The position numbers and the translations under genes are program-made. From Microbulbifer sp. SAOS-129_SWC (GTDB lineage Bacteria > Pseudomonadota > Gammaproteobacteria > Pseudomonadales > Cellvibrionaceae): a DNA stretch of 64,000 nt. The number at the start of each line of letters is the position of its first letter. Positions within the stretch are counted from its first letter, which is position 1. The stretch is taken from NCBI RefSeq assembly GCF_039696035.1, contig NZ_CP155567.1, positions 1,731,001 through 1,795,000 of the forward strand, in the 5' to 3' direction. A model generated the notes under the pieces. It made no database searches. It worked only from the letters and a program-made list of their open reading frames with translations, and was not told the DNA's origin. Of this stretch, positions 25,033 through 34,199 are shown one piece after another.

Positions 25033-25076
25033 GGGAGTTGCCTATATTTTTTTGTTTTCGCTAACAGGCGACTTTT

Positions 25077-25092
25077 TGTGATAATCATCACA
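25077..25092. promoter_or_regulatory. CRP/Vfr-like binding site
   Basis: TGTGATAATCATCACA is a perfect TGTGA-N6-TCACA palindrome. It lies 45 bases upstream of the exported-protein gene (minus strand) and 174 bases upstream of the glutathione reductase gene. The distance fits activation of the minus-strand gene by a CRP/Vfr-type regulator. The site is seen directly; the regulator is inferred. Confidence 0.55.
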
Positions 25093-25265
25093 TGAATAAC
25101 CAAACCAAAAGATGTTGTCAATACGATGGCGAGTAAAATAGTCACTTTTATACTAAATGTCGCCACGTATTCAGAAATTCGCCGGAAATAGTGTGAAACA
25201 TCGACAGGTTGCCGGTTTTTTAACAGTACGTGACACAGTTAACTTTGAAAAAGCAGGAGTGAGTT

Positions 25266-26621
25266 TTGGCCGAATTTGATTTTGATCTGTTCGTCATCGG
25301 GGCCGGTTCAGGTGGTGTTCGCGCCGCGCGTATGGCGGCTGCCGGCGGCATGCGCGTCGCGGTGGCGGAAGACCGCTATATGGGCGGCACCTGCGTCAAT
25401 GTTGGCTGCGTCCCCAAAAAACTGTTTGTCTATGCGAGCAGTTACCGCGAGAGCTTCGAGGATTCGGTCGGCTTCGGGTGGCAGCCCGGTGCGGCCGCGT
25501 TCGACTGGGAAACGCTGCGCGACAACAATGCGCGCGAAGTTGCGCGGCTGAACGGCATTTACCGCAACCTGCTGGCCAATGCCGGGGTGACGGTGATCGA
25601 CGGCCGCGCGCGGATCGAGGAGCGGCAGCTGGTCGCCGTGGGCGAGCAGCGCTTTTCCGCCGAGCGGATTCTCGTGGCCACAGGTGGCTGGCCCTATGTG
25701 CCGGATATTCCCGGGCGTGAATACGCGCTCACTTCCAACGAAATCTTTTCAATGGCAGAGTTTCCGCGCCGCATCCTGGTGGTCGGTGGTGGCTATATCG
25801 CGGTAGAGTTTGCCGGAATTTTCGCCGGTCTGGGTGCCGAGACTTCACTGTCCTATCGCCGCGATCTCTTCCTGCGCGGCTTCGATCGCGATGTGCGCAC
25901 CTTTGTTCGTGATGAAATGGGCAAGAAAGGCGTAACCTTGCATTTCAACCACCGCGTAGAAGCCATTGAAAAGCAGTCCGATGACTCGCTGCTGGTGCAC
26001 ATGGAGGGCGGTGGCAGTCTGGCTGTCGACACGGTGCTCTACGCCACCGGCCGCGCGCCGAACGTCAGTGGCCTGGGGTTGGAGGAGCTGGGTGTTGTGA
26101 TGCATCGTGACGGCACCATTTCGGTGGACGACAACTTCCGCACCAATGTCCACTCCATATACGCGCTCGGGGATGTCACCGGCGAGCCGCAGCTGACCCC
26201 GGTGGCGCTGGCCGAAGCCATGGCACTGGTCAAGCATTTCCAGACCGGCGAAACCACCGAGATCGATTACAACAATATCCCCACGGCGGTTTTCTGCCAG
26301 CCCAATATCGGTACCGTGGGGCTCTCCGAGGAGGAGGCGCGGGATTCGGGCATTCCGGTGGTGATCTACAAATCGGAATTTCGCCCGATGCGCCACACGG
26401 TCAGCGGTCGAGAGGAGCGCACGCTGATGAAACTGGTGGTAGATTCCAGTAGTGACCGCGTGATCGGTGCCCATATGGTGGGACCGGACGCCGGCGAGAT
26501 CATTCAGGGGATCGCCATCGCGATAAAGGCCGGCGCGACCAAGTCGGTGTTCGACCAGACGATCGGTATTCACCCGACGGCGGCAGAGGAGTTCGTCACC
26601 ATGCGTACCCCGGCGGGCTGA
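25266..26621 (+). CDS. gor: Glutathione-disulfide reductase
   Basis: The frame starts at TTG 25266 with AGGAG about eight bases upstream. The 451-residue protein has FAD motif GAGSGG (12-17), the redox disulfide [12 protein letters not shown] (Cys 43 and 48), an NADPH-binding [11 protein letters not shown] and the C-terminal HPTAAEEF with the catalytic His-Glu. It reduces GSSG to GSH with NADPH in the cytoplasm, and the absence of lipoamide-dehydrogenase motifs supports this reading. It is monocistronic, closed by a strong terminator. Confidence 0.92.
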   Translation: MAEFDFDLFVIGAGSGGVRAARMAAAGGMRVAVAEDRYMGGTCVNVGCVPKKLFVYASSYRESFEDSVGFGWQPGAAAFDWETLRDNNAREVARLNGIYRNLLANAGVTVIDGRARIEERQLVAVGEQRFSAERILVATGGWPYVPDIPGREYALTSNEIFSMAEFPRRILVVGGGYIAVEFAGIFAGLGAETSLSYRRDLFLRGFDRDVRTFVRDEMGKKGVTLHFNHRVEAIEKQSDDSLLVHMEGGGSLAVDTVLYATGRAPNVSGLGLEELGVVMHRDGTISVDDNFRTNVHSIYALGDVTGEPQLTPVALAEAMALVKHFQTGETTEIDYNNIPTAVFCQPNIGTVGLSEEEARDSGIPVVIYKSEFRPMRHTVSGREERTLMKLVVDSSSDRVIGAHMVGPDAGEIIQGIAIAIKAGATKSVFDQTIGIHPTAAEEFVTMRTPAG

Positions 26622-26641
26622 CGCGAAGCGCGAACCAACAC

Positions 26642-26678
26642 AAAAAAGGCGATGCCCCGGGGCATCGCCTTTTTTTTT
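26642..26678. terminator. Strong bidirectional terminator
   Basis: A-run plus GGCGATGCCCC (to 26658) pairs with GGGGCATCGCC plus T-run (26659-26678). A-tract and T-tract on opposite sides let it serve both gor (+) and the convergent HPF-like gene (-). Confidence 0.9.
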
Positions 26679-26713
26679 ACTGTTTCAAAGATTCTATGGT
26701 CAATTGGGAGGAA

Positions 26714-27067
26714 TCATTCCTCTTCTTCGACGGAGCAGAGGGCCTGGTGTCGTCTGGTTTTACGGCGCTCACTGCGCTCCTTCAGGCAGCGCTCCACGGA
26801 TTCAAACGCGCCATTGACGGCTCGGTGAATCGAATCGCTCTCGCTGCTGATCATTAGTGGGTTGCCACTGAGCGCCAGTTCTACGGAAGCCTTGAACGGT
26901 TTGCCTTTGGTTTTGTGCTGATGAGGGGCTTCGAGAACAACGCGACTTCGTATGATGTCGCCACAATAACGTTCCAGCTTGTGAAGCTTTTTCGATACCG
27001 TGCTGGCCAGGGCGGCAGATTTGTCGATATCGCGGAACACAATGTTATCGTCAGGCGCAGATTTCAT
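26714..27067 (-). CDS. HPF/RaiA-family ribosome-associated protein
   Basis: The ATG at 27067 is preferred over a GTG six bases upstream, since GGAGGT lies eight bases before the ATG. The 117-residue protein matches the short HPF/RaiA fold: basic helix KKLHKLERYCGDIIRSRVVLEAP, then FKASVELAL and the ESDSIHRAVNGAFESVERCL helix. Members bind the 30S decoding region and block or dimerise ribosomes in stationary phase. The C-terminus is Glu-rich and there is no long-form dimerisation domain. Confidence 0.78.
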   Translation of the reverse strand: MKSAPDDNIVFRDIDKSAALASTVSKKLHKLERYCGDIIRSRVVLEAPHQHKTKGKPFKASVELALSGNPLMISSESDSIHRAVNGAFESVERCLKERSERRKTRRHQALCSVEEEE

Positions 27068-27541
27068 GGGCACTTACCTCCGGTTAAAAGAAACCTTGCA
27101 GGCCGCTGGTTGCGGTTTGCTGAAAAAGGAAGGGCGCCCTTTGGGGAGAGCCGAGACAGGCAGTGAATCGCCGGAGCACCTGGGTCGCAACTAATAAGGT
27201 CGCTGACTGGGCAGCGCGGGGTGTTTTACGCCCGGGTCCGGAATCCGCTGAGTTCAACGAACTTCTCCCTAACACCCATAATGCTGGCGCGGTAAAAAAA
27301 ATCAAGCGCTGTGAACACAAAAAAGTCACAAATTTTTCTCGGTTCTGACTCAGCTGTGACATAGCACGCAGGCTGCAGTGTGACCGTCTGCCAGCTGCAA
27401 ACGACCGCTCACCGCTTGGTCATTGCCCGCCGCGGGGCGCCTGCGTAGAATTGCGAGACTGTGCGCGCACTATCGTACAAAATGTGATCAGTGTGCGTTT
27501 TTTCTATGGATGTCAGAAAACCGGGTAATGGGTTCTTGATT
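27068..27541. other. Divergent intergenic region without a recognisable gene
   Basis: The segment separates the HPF-like gene from the coiled-coil gene. It has an A-rich part (27290-27330), several TGTGA-type half sites and no coding frame with local codon bias. Promoters for both neighbours presumably lie here, but none is clear enough to mark. Confidence 0.4.
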
Positions 27542-28537
27542 ATGTCGGTAATGCGGTACTGCTCGCTAATCGTGGCGAGCTTGATGGTTTTTGGGGGAAC
27601 AGGCGCGGTTGCGCAGACACAGGCTTCCCTGACGGCGGAGAAAAATCGACTGGCTCGTATGGAGCAGTCGCAGGAAAACCGCGCGGTAGAGGTGGAAGAC
27701 CTCGAAAACGAGTTATTGTCCTTTGACTACAAAACAAGCCGCGCGAACGAGGCTCTCGAAAAGGCGCGCCAGCACTATGAACAGAGCCGCAGCGAGCTGC
27801 AGCAGGCGCAGGCAGATCGTCAGGCGAAGAAGAACTCGGATACCGAGCGCCAGCTGCGCAAGGCCAAGCACGCCTTTGATATGGCCGAGCGCGGTGTCGA
27901 TAGCCGCAAGCGGCGCATCGAGATTATCCAGTCCAGCTATCAGGAGCTGAAGTCGGAGCTGGATGGCGCCAAAGCTGCCATCGCCCAGGGCGACAAGCGC
28001 ATTGCCGAGCAGAAGCGTAAGGTGGAGGCGATGGTCAATGCCATGCTGGCCAAGGCGGATGCCGCGCAGCGGGCGGCCAGAATGAAGAAGGCTGCCCCCG
28101 TCAGCAAGCCGAAAGTGCCTACCGCAACAGTGGCTTCCGCGAGCAAAGCCGCCGCGACACCGGCGCCGGCGCCGCAGCAAAAGCCGGCGCGAGAGATAGA
28201 TCCGGACCTGCTGGACTATGTCAAGCGCGAGCGCGCGCGCCTGGACAAGCTGCTGGCTGACGGCGATGAGGGCAAGCACACCTTCCACAGCCTGGAGCTG
28301 GATCCCTCCAGTGGTGACCGGGTGCCGTTCAAGTTCCTGGGCCACAACCAGTACCGGCTGGTGGCGCCGGTGGAAGAGGGGCGCCAGACCTACAAGATCA
28401 ACACCTGGAAGTTCCGCCGCACGATTCCGGCGGACGACGACGGTGTGCGCTACGTGTTTATCTTTGACGGGCGTCGCCTGTCGCGCCCGCGGCTGGTGAT
28501 GTACCCCGAATACGTACTGTCACAGCTCGACAAGTGA
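27542..28537 (+). CDS. Exported coiled-coil protein of unknown function
   Basis: The chosen ATG at 27542 starts a signal peptide (about residues 1-24, ending AVAQ), giving 331 residues; an in-frame GTG at 27491 would add 17. Residues 25-180 are a long Gln/Glu/Lys/Arg-rich coiled coil. An Ala/Pro/Lys linker follows, then a compact C-terminal domain (about 225-331) with FKFLGHNQYRLV and YVFIFDGRRLSRPRLVMYPE. It is likely periplasmic, perhaps cell-wall associated. I do not recognise the C-terminal domain. Confidence 0.7.
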   Translation: MSVMRYCSLIVASLMVFGGTGAVAQTQASLTAEKNRLARMEQSQENRAVEVEDLENELLSFDYKTSRANEALEKARQHYEQSRSELQQAQADRQAKKNSDTERQLRKAKHAFDMAERGVDSRKRRIEIIQSSYQELKSELDGAKAAIAQGDKRIAEQKRKVEAMVNAMLAKADAAQRAARMKKAAPVSKPKVPTATVASASKAAATPAPAPQQKPAREIDPDLLDYVKRERARLDKLLADGDEGKHTFHSLELDPSSGDRVPFKFLGHNQYRLVAPVEEGRQTYKINTWKFRRTIPADDDGVRYVFIFDGRRLSRPRLVMYPEYVLSQLDK

Positions 28538-28543
28538 ACGAAT

Positions 28544-28567
28544 GGCCCGCCTCGCGCGGGCCTTTTT
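28544..28567 (+). terminator. Rho-independent terminator
   Basis: GGCCCGC (28544-28550) pairs with GCGGGCC (28556-28562) and five Ts follow. It ends the coiled-coil gene. Confidence 0.85.
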
Positions 28568-28621
28568 GTTTCCGCCCCCTTTTGGCCCGGCAATATTTAA
28601 TAGCCGGGTTAATAAAAACCG

Positions 28622-29215
28622 TTACTCCTCTCCGCGATCGCACAGCTGGGCTTCCCAGAGCGGCTGATACTGGCTGCCGCCCGGCGCCAGCAGACTCTCG
28701 TACAGCACGATATTGTCCAGTTGGACACAGAAATCCAGCGCTATCGGCTCGAAGCCGGCGAAACCGCGGCGGTTGCGCGCCAGGGTAAAGTGCGGGCGAT
28801 AAGTGGCGCTTTCGGGCTTCATGCCCAGTGTGCGCATCACCTGGCGGCAGCCCTCATGCAGCCGGTCGAGCGCGGGGTTGGTGAGCAACTCTGCCGCAAG
28901 CAGCCGGGAGCGCCGCTGCGGAAATGGCGCCAGCGCGACGATACGCCCGCTGCAGCGCGGGGTGCTGGCAGCGAGCTGTTGCAGTTGCTCTTCCAGTGCG
29001 GGCAATAGCGATGCCGGGGTGTCGCCGAGAAACGCGAGAGTCAGGTGGCGATTGGCGTGGCCGGTCCAGCGCGGATGGTGGCGGCCAGCGGCGCCGGGCA
29101 GGCTCCGGCAGTGTGCCTGCAGGCCGTCGAAAAAGCGCTGCGCGCGCGCGTCCGGGCGCACGCCGACGAACAGTCGCGGGGTATCGGTTGGCGTATCTTT
29201 CTCTCCGGATTCCAT
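28622..29215 (-). CDS. thpR: RNA 2',3'-cyclic phosphodiesterase ThpR (2'-5' RNA ligase family)
   Basis: The ATG at 29215 gives 197 residues. Two HxT motifs (HLTLAF and HFTLAR) place it in the 2H phosphoesterase superfamily, ThpR/LigT type. The N-terminal RLFVGVRPD and the spacing of the motifs fit the family. It opens 2',3'-cyclic phosphates on RNA ends in the cytoplasm. It is divergent from the Hsp20 gene, whose heat-shock promoter overlaps the region just upstream of this start. Confidence 0.9.
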   Translation of the reverse strand: MESGEKDTPTDTPRLFVGVRPDARAQRFFDGLQAHCRSLPGAAGRHHPRWTGHANRHLTLAFLGDTPASLLPALEEQLQQLAASTPRCSGRIVALAPFPQRRSRLLAAELLTNPALDRLHEGCRQVMRTLGMKPESATYRPHFTLARNRRGFAGFEPIALDFCVQLDNIVLYESLLAPGGSQYQPLWEAQLCDRGEE

Positions 29216-29234
29216 AAAAATTCTTTTCGTTTCT

Positions 29235-29263
29235 CTTGAAAGGCGTTGCCGCGACCCCATTTA
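29235..29263 (+). promoter_or_regulatory. Sigma-32 heat-shock promoter of the Hsp20 gene
   Basis: CTTGAAA (29235-29241) and CCCCATTTA (29255-29263) are separated by 13 bases. Both match the sigma-32 (RpoH) consensus essentially perfectly, and the promoter sits about 100 bases upstream of the Hsp20 ATG. Confidence 0.85.
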
Positions 29264-29361
29264 CAAAAGTACGGGCGGCAGGCTCGAGCGAGCTGCCCCC
29301 GCAACTGCCCGGTCTACGGACGGGCGAATCGTAAATATTGCTCTGAATTGAGGATATAACA
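29264..29361 (+). promoter_or_regulatory. ROSE-like RNA thermometer in the Hsp20 leader
   Basis: The roughly 90-base leader contains GC-rich upstream hairpins. A terminal hairpin then pairs TGCTC (29339-29343) with GAGGA (29350-29354), which includes the Shine-Dalgarno AGGA. The TTGCT sequence opposite AGGA, with an internal G-G position, is the signature of ROSE elements that melt on heating. ROSE control of Hsp20 genes is well established in other proteobacteria. The structure here is read from sequence and not folded by computer. Confidence 0.7.
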
Positions 29362-29835
29362 ATGCGTAACTTTGATTTTTCTCCCCTGTACCGTTCCGCT
29401 ATTGGCTTTGATCGCATGGCCAGCCTGCTCGACGCCATGAATACCAGCGAACAGAAGCAGCCGGCCTATCCGCCCTACGATATCGAATTGACCGGTGAAG
29501 ACAGCTACCGCATCAGCATGGCGGTCGCGGGCTTCGATCAATCCGAACTCGATATTCAGGTGGAGCAGAACCGCCTCACCGTGAGTGGCAACAAACCAGA
29601 AGCGAATGAGCAGCGTAATTTCCTGCACCGCGGTATCGCCGCGCGTAATTTCGAGCGCCGCTTCCAGCTGGCCGATCACGTCAAGGTCACCGATGCCAAG
29701 CTCGAACACGGCCTCCTGCATATTGAGCTGGTGCGCGAAATCCCCGAGGCGATGAAGCCGCGCAAAGTGGAAATCTCCGACGGCAAGCTGCTGCAGCACG
29801 CTGCCGGTAAAACGGCCGATTCCGAAGCTGCCTGA
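29362..29835 (+). CDS. ibpA: Small heat-shock protein, Hsp20/IbpA family
   Basis: The 157-residue protein begins with the IbpA-type FDFSPLYRSAIGFDRM segment. The alpha-crystallin domain spans about 36-130 (YPPYDIELTGEDSYRISMAV, GIAARNFERRFQLADHV, LEHGLLHIELVREIPE). It holds unfolding proteins in the cytoplasm for DnaK/ClpB. A sigma-32 promoter and a ROSE-like thermometer lie upstream. The stop codon shares a base with the next ATG, so the methyltransferase is probably expressed on the same heat-shock transcript. Confidence 0.93.
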   Translation: MRNFDFSPLYRSAIGFDRMASLLDAMNTSEQKQPAYPPYDIELTGEDSYRISMAVAGFDQSELDIQVEQNRLTVSGNKPEANEQRNFLHRGIAARNFERRFQLADHVKVTDAKLEHGLLHIELVREIPEAMKPRKVEISDGKLLQHAAGKTADSEAA

Positions 29836-30470
29836 TGCTTCAATGTCCGCTGTGCCACCATACGGTGGTGCAGCACTATCACCGCGATCAATCCCGCGAT
29901 TATTACCAGTGCGCCAATTGCGCACTGGTTTTCGTTGCGCCCGAATTTCACCTGTCCGCAGAGGCGGAGCTGGCCTACTACGACCTGCATGAAAACTCCC
30001 TGCAGGATAGTGGTTATCGCCGTTTTCTGAGCCGCTGTGCGACGCCGCTGCTGGAGCAGCTGGGTTCGCGCAGTCACGGTCTGGATTTTGGCTGCGGGCC
30101 GGCGCCGTTGCTGGCGACCATGCTGGCCCAGGCGGGGCATCGGGTGGAGCTTTACGACGTGTTTTACGCGCCCAATACCGGGGCAATGAAACGCGATTAC
30201 GATTTTATCGTTGCTACCGAGGTGATCGAGCACCTGGCCGCGCCCGGTGATGAATTGGAGCGCCTGTGGGAGCGCTTGCGCCCGGGCGGTCTGCTGGCGC
30301 TGATGACCAAGCTGGTGATTTCTCCGGAGCGCTTCGCCAGCTGGCACTATATCCGCGATCCCACCCATATCAGCTTTTTCAGTGCGCAGACATTCCGCTG
30401 GCTGGCCGAGACACTGCAGGCCGAATTGCAGTTTGCCGACAGCGATGTGATTTTTCTCAAGAAGCAATAA
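29835..30470 (+). CDS. Zinc-ribbon class I SAM-dependent methyltransferase
   Basis: The 211-residue protein starts with a CPLC...CANC zinc ribbon (Cys 4, 7 and 26, 29). A class I methyltransferase domain follows (LDFGCGPAPLL near 77-87 and EVIEHLAAPGDEL near 130). Its start overlaps the Hsp20 stop by one base. Coupling of this enzyme type to an Hsp20 gene is unusual and hints at a heat-stress-linked substrate, which is unknown. Confidence 0.82.
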   Translation: MLQCPLCHHTVVQHYHRDQSRDYYQCANCALVFVAPEFHLSAEAELAYYDLHENSLQDSGYRRFLSRCATPLLEQLGSRSHGLDFGCGPAPLLATMLAQAGHRVELYDVFYAPNTGAMKRDYDFIVATEVIEHLAAPGDELERLWERLRPGGLLALMTKLVISPERFASWHYIRDPTHISFFSAQTFRWLAETLQAELQFADSDVIFLKKQ

Positions 30471-30557
30471 TCTTCACAAGTGCGCTAGTGGAAATCCCCG
30501 CTAGCCGAATCTCCCCAGCGCCATGCCTTGTGCTTTTTGAATGCCGCTTTTCCCGAG

Positions 30558-31544
30558 CTAGGTATTTACGCGGAACAGTTTTGCCCGCACTGTCGTGCGG
30601 TACTCGCTCGGTGTCGTCGACAGGAACTTCTTGAACAGCGCGGTGAAATGCCCCATGTCCTGGTAGCCGACTTTCTCGGCAATTTCGTTGACTGACAGGT
30701 TGGTCGACTGCAGTAGTTCCCGCGCCATATCCACGCGTACATTCTGCAGGTACTGCAGTGGTGTCTGGCCGGTTGCCAGCTTGAAGCGGCGGTTGAAGGA
30801 GCGCACGCTCATGTCGAAATAGCTGGCAACTTCGCTCAGGCGCACCTCCTCGCCGCAGTGTTCCTTGAGCCAGGTCTGCGCCTGCACGATTTCCTCGTCG
30901 GGGTGCAGGTGCACGGCGCCCTCGGAGTAGGCGATTTCCTCGAACGGCCGGCGGATTTCATGGGAGAAATTGCGCTCCACATGGCTGGCTACCGCGGGGC
31001 TGTACAGCTGGCGGATCAGGTGCACGGTGACATCCGCCAGCGCGTTCACACTCGCGGCGCAGAACAGTTTGTCCGCCTGGGTGATGAAATACTGGCGTTT
31101 CAGTTTCACCTGCGGGTAGTCGCTGGCAAAGCGGTCGAAGTAGTGCCAGTGGGTAGTGGCCGGTTTGCCGTCGAGCAGGCCGGTGGCGGCGAGGAAGCAG
31201 ACTCCGGTGCCGACCGCGGTGATCGCGGCGCCAGCGGCGGCCTGCCGCTGCAGCCACTGTAACAGCGGGCCGCTGCGCCTGAGGGCCGGGCGCGGATTGC
31301 GCCACAGGGCGGGGATGTAGATGATGTCGCTGTCCGGCGCCTCTGCCAGGCTGGTATCGGGCGTGAAGGAGAAGCCTGAGCGGGTGGTGGCAGGCTTGCC
31401 GTCGAGGCTGACGGTGACCAGCCGCAGTGGCTGCGCGCCACCTTCGACGCGGGCGCGGCTCTCGGCGCCACGAAGCATTTCCAGCGGCAACACAGTGGCG
31501 GTTGCCAGCATCTGATCGATCAACAGGAAAGTGACGGTTCGCAT
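30558..31544 (-). CDS. GlxA-family transcriptional regulator (DJ-1/PfpI plus AraC HTH)
   Basis: The ATG at 31544 gives 328 residues. Residues 1-180 form a DJ-1/PfpI-like amidotransferase fold with a Cys-containing nucleophile-elbow-like segment GTGVCFLAATGLLDG. Residues about 225-328 carry an AraC double helix-turn-helix (LSEVASYFDMSVRSFNRRF and VNEIAEKVGYQDMGHFTALFKKF). Such regulators sense small nitrogenous or aldehyde metabolites. It is divergent from the FabY-like synthase, which it may control. Confidence 0.88.
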   Translation of the reverse strand: MRTVTFLLIDQMLATATVLPLEMLRGAESRARVEGGAQPLRLVTVSLDGKPATTRSGFSFTPDTSLAEAPDSDIIYIPALWRNPRPALRRSGPLLQWLQRQAAAGAAITAVGTGVCFLAATGLLDGKPATTHWHYFDRFASDYPQVKLKRQYFITQADKLFCAASVNALADVTVHLIRQLYSPAVASHVERNFSHEIRRPFEEIAYSEGAVHLHPDEEIVQAQTWLKEHCGEEVRLSEVASYFDMSVRSFNRRFKLATGQTPLQYLQNVRVDMARELLQSTNLSVNEIAEKVGYQDMGHFTALFKKFLSTTPSEYRTTVRAKLFRVNT

Positions 31545-31698
31545 TACATCTCGTGCGTTATAGGGCGTGCGCGATGACACCAGTGGCCAGAAACTCAATT
31601 TTGCTGGCCAGTATGCCCATAACCCGGCCGAATCGCCACCCCCTACACTGACCTTCCGTTATATTTGCCAATTGTTTCAGGGTTTGCTGGAGGTCAGG

Positions 31699-33555
31699 AT
31701 GCAGCGCCTTCCCGTCATTACCGCATTCGGTGGATTCAATCCCGCCGGACGCAGCTCGTTTCACCGCGGATACCGCCGCCTGGTGCTGGATACGCTCGGC
31801 GCCGGGGAGCGCACCGATGTGCTGTCGGATCTGGCCGCATTGATGGGCCTGCGCCGCGGCGCCGATGCCGGTGGGCCCCTGGATGCCGCGCTGGAGCAGC
31901 AGGTGCTGGGCGGCACCCTGGTGCGCGAGCTGGAGCAGCGCTTTTACGATTACCGCCGCTGCCATTTCCACCAGCCCGCGGAGCTGAGTGCTGGCGATGG
32001 CCTGACCTTTGAGATGTCCGCGCGCCAACTGCCGGATCCGCTGCCGGCGGACTGGCAGGTGGAGTCTCTCGGGGACGGCCGTGTGCGGGTGCGCACCGAG
32101 CGCCTGTCGGTGATGCTCGACAGCTACCGCGAGATCTCGGTGGCCTCTGCCGGGCAGCTGCCCACCGGCTTTGAGCCGGGCACCGAATACAACTCCCGCT
32201 TCCACCCGCGCGGGTTGCAGCTCGCCATTCTCGGTGCCTCCGATGCCGTGCAGGCGCTGGGCATCGACTGGCAGACAGTGGTTTCTGCCGCCGGTGCAGA
32301 CAAGGTCTCGGTCTACGCCAGTTCTGCCATGAGCCAGCTGGACCCTTACGGCAACGGCGGGCTGCTGCAATCGCGCCTGCGCGGCAACCGCGTCAGTTCC
32401 AAACAGCTGGCGCTGGGCCTGACCAGCATGCCGGCGGATTTCGTCAACGCCTATGTGCTCGGCAATGTCGGCACCACCGGTTCGGTGGCCGGCGCCTGCG
32501 CCACCTACCTGTACAACCTGCGCGCCGCGGTGGAGGATATCCGCAGCGGCCGTGCGCGGGTGGCCGTGGTCGGCGCCGCTGAAGCGCCGCTGGTGCCGGA
32601 AGTCGTTGATGGATACACCACCATGGGTGCGCTGGCCAATCTCGACGGCCTCGGCAAGCTGTTCGGTGGCGACATCGATTTTCGTCGCGCCAGCCGGCCG
32701 TTCGGCGAAAACTGCGGTTTCACCCTCGGTGAGGGCAGCCAGTGGGTCATCCTGATGGACGATGCGCTGGCGCTGGAGCTGGGTGCGCAGATTCACGGCG
32801 CGGTGGCCAACGTGTTCGTCAATGCCGACGGTACCAAGAAGTCCATCTCTGCCCCGGGACCCGGCAATTACCTGACTGTGGCGCGGGCGCTGGCCGAGAC
32901 CCGTGCCATCGTCGGTGACGAGAGCCTGCGCCAGCGCAGTTTCGTACAGGCGCACGGTTCCAGTACGCCGCAGAACCGGGTGACCGAATCGGCGATCTTC
33001 GACCGGGTCGCCGGTGCCTTCGGTATCGAGAGTTGGCCGGTGTGCGCGGTCAAGGCCTACCTGGGGCACACGGTGGCTGCGGCCAGCGGCGATCAGCTGA
33101 TCACCAGCCTGGGGATGTTCAACCGCGGCGTTCTGCCGGGAATCACCACCATTGACCGGGTGGCCGATGATGTCAGCTGCGCCAACCTGGATATTTCCCT
33201 GCAGCACAGCGAGCGCGACCCGAAGTCCCTGGATGTGGCCTTCCTGAACTCGAAAGGGTTCGGTGGCAACAATGCCACCGCCAGTGTGCTGGCGCCGCAT
33301 CTGGTCGAGAAGATGCTGGCCAAGCGCCACGGCGCCGGGGCGCTGACCGACTACCGCCACCGCAACGAGGCCGTGTGCGAACAGGCGGCCGGTTACGACG
33401 CACGCGCGAGCCGCGGCGACCTGAACGCCATTTATCGCTTCGGGCAGAACCTGGTGGACGAGCGCGAGATCAAGGTGTCGATGGCGGAGATGACGCTGCC
33501 GGGTATACCGACAGTCTCCCTGCCCAGCGAGAATCCGTTCGACGATATGGTGTGA
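31699..33555 (+). CDS. fabY: Beta-ketoacyl-ACP synthase, FabY type
   Basis: The ATG at 31699 with AGG upstream gives 618 residues. The opening RLPVITAFGGFNPAGRSSF is the pattern I associate with the long ketosynthase FabY of Pseudomonas (PA5174), which starts fatty acid synthesis by condensing acetyl-CoA with malonyl-ACP. The catalytic triad is visible: Cys in GACATYLYN (about 267), His in AHGSSTPQN (about 418) and His in YLGHTVAAAS (about 456). The length matches FabY and is well above FabB/FabF (about 410). A FabF-like secondary-metabolite synthase is the alternative. Confidence 0.75.
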   Translation: MQRLPVITAFGGFNPAGRSSFHRGYRRLVLDTLGAGERTDVLSDLAALMGLRRGADAGGPLDAALEQQVLGGTLVRELEQRFYDYRRCHFHQPAELSAGDGLTFEMSARQLPDPLPADWQVESLGDGRVRVRTERLSVMLDSYREISVASAGQLPTGFEPGTEYNSRFHPRGLQLAILGASDAVQALGIDWQTVVSAAGADKVSVYASSAMSQLDPYGNGGLLQSRLRGNRVSSKQLALGLTSMPADFVNAYVLGNVGTTGSVAGACATYLYNLRAAVEDIRSGRARVAVVGAAEAPLVPEVVDGYTTMGALANLDGLGKLFGGDIDFRRASRPFGENCGFTLGEGSQWVILMDDALALELGAQIHGAVANVFVNADGTKKSISAPGPGNYLTVARALAETRAIVGDESLRQRSFVQAHGSSTPQNRVTESAIFDRVAGAFGIESWPVCAVKAYLGHTVAAASGDQLITSLGMFNRGVLPGITTIDRVADDVSCANLDISLQHSERDPKSLDVAFLNSKGFGGNNATASVLAPHLVEKMLAKRHGAGALTDYRHRNEAVCEQAAGYDARASRGDLNAIYRFGQNLVDEREIKVSMAEMTLPGIPTVSLPSENPFDDMV

Positions 33556-33617
33556 GTGGCCAGTGACACGGAATTTGCGGCACACTAGCCGCTGATTTCA
33601 GTCACTGGTCAGTCAAC

Positions 33618-34199
33618 ATGGCAGACAAGGATTCGGCGCTTCCGCCCGCCGATGCCGCCGATGGCGTCGGTGCGCGGCTCAAGGTCGTGCGCAAAGTGTA
33701 CGGCTGGTCGCAGCGGGAGCTGGCCAAGCGTGCCGGCGTGACCAACGCCACCATCTCTCTGATCGAGCAGGGCAGGGTCAGCCCGTCGGTCGGTTCCCTG
33801 CAGAAAATTCTCGACGGTATTCCCCTGTCGCTGGCGGTATTTTTTGCCCTCGATATGCAGCCGGGCGGCGAGCCCGTCTTCTATCGCGCCGAGGAGCTGC
33901 CGGAACTCGCCGAGGGCCCGGTGCGCGGGCACCGGCTCGGTGGCGCCGGGCGACAGCTGGCTCTGCTGCGGCGGGTGTTTGCCCCCGGGCAGGACAGTGG
34001 CGTGGCGCTGGGTGGGCTGCGCGGCGAGGAGGGGGGATTTGTAGTCTCCGGCCAGCTGGAGGTCACCATTGGTGCCGAAGTCGCGCTGCTCGGCGCCGGT
34101 GACGGCTATTATTTCGACCGTCGCCGCCCCCACCGCCTGCGCAACCCCGGCGACGCAGACTGCATCCTGATCAGTGCCTGTTCTCCCCCCTCCGGTTGA
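33618..34199 (+). CDS. HTH-cupin transcriptional regulator (PuuR/SutR-like)
   Basis: The 193-residue protein has an N-terminal XRE helix-turn-helix (about 16-70: WSQRELAKRAGVTNATISLIEQ, SPSVGSLQKILDGI). A C-terminal cupin (about 105-190) follows, with FAPGQDSG and the HRLRNPGD metal-site-like motif. This architecture is typical of regulators of polyamine, amino acid or alcohol catabolism that sense a small ligand in the cupin. It sits between fabY and the fadBA operon, so control of fatty acid metabolism is possible but unproven. Confidence 0.85.
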   Translation: MADKDSALPPADAADGVGARLKVVRKVYGWSQRELAKRAGVTNATISLIEQGRVSPSVGSLQKILDGIPLSLAVFFALDMQPGGEPVFYRAEELPELAEGPVRGHRLGGAGRQLALLRRVFAPGQDSGVALGGLRGEEGGFVVSGQLEVTIGAEVALLGAGDGYYFDRRRPHRLRNPGDADCILISACSPPSG

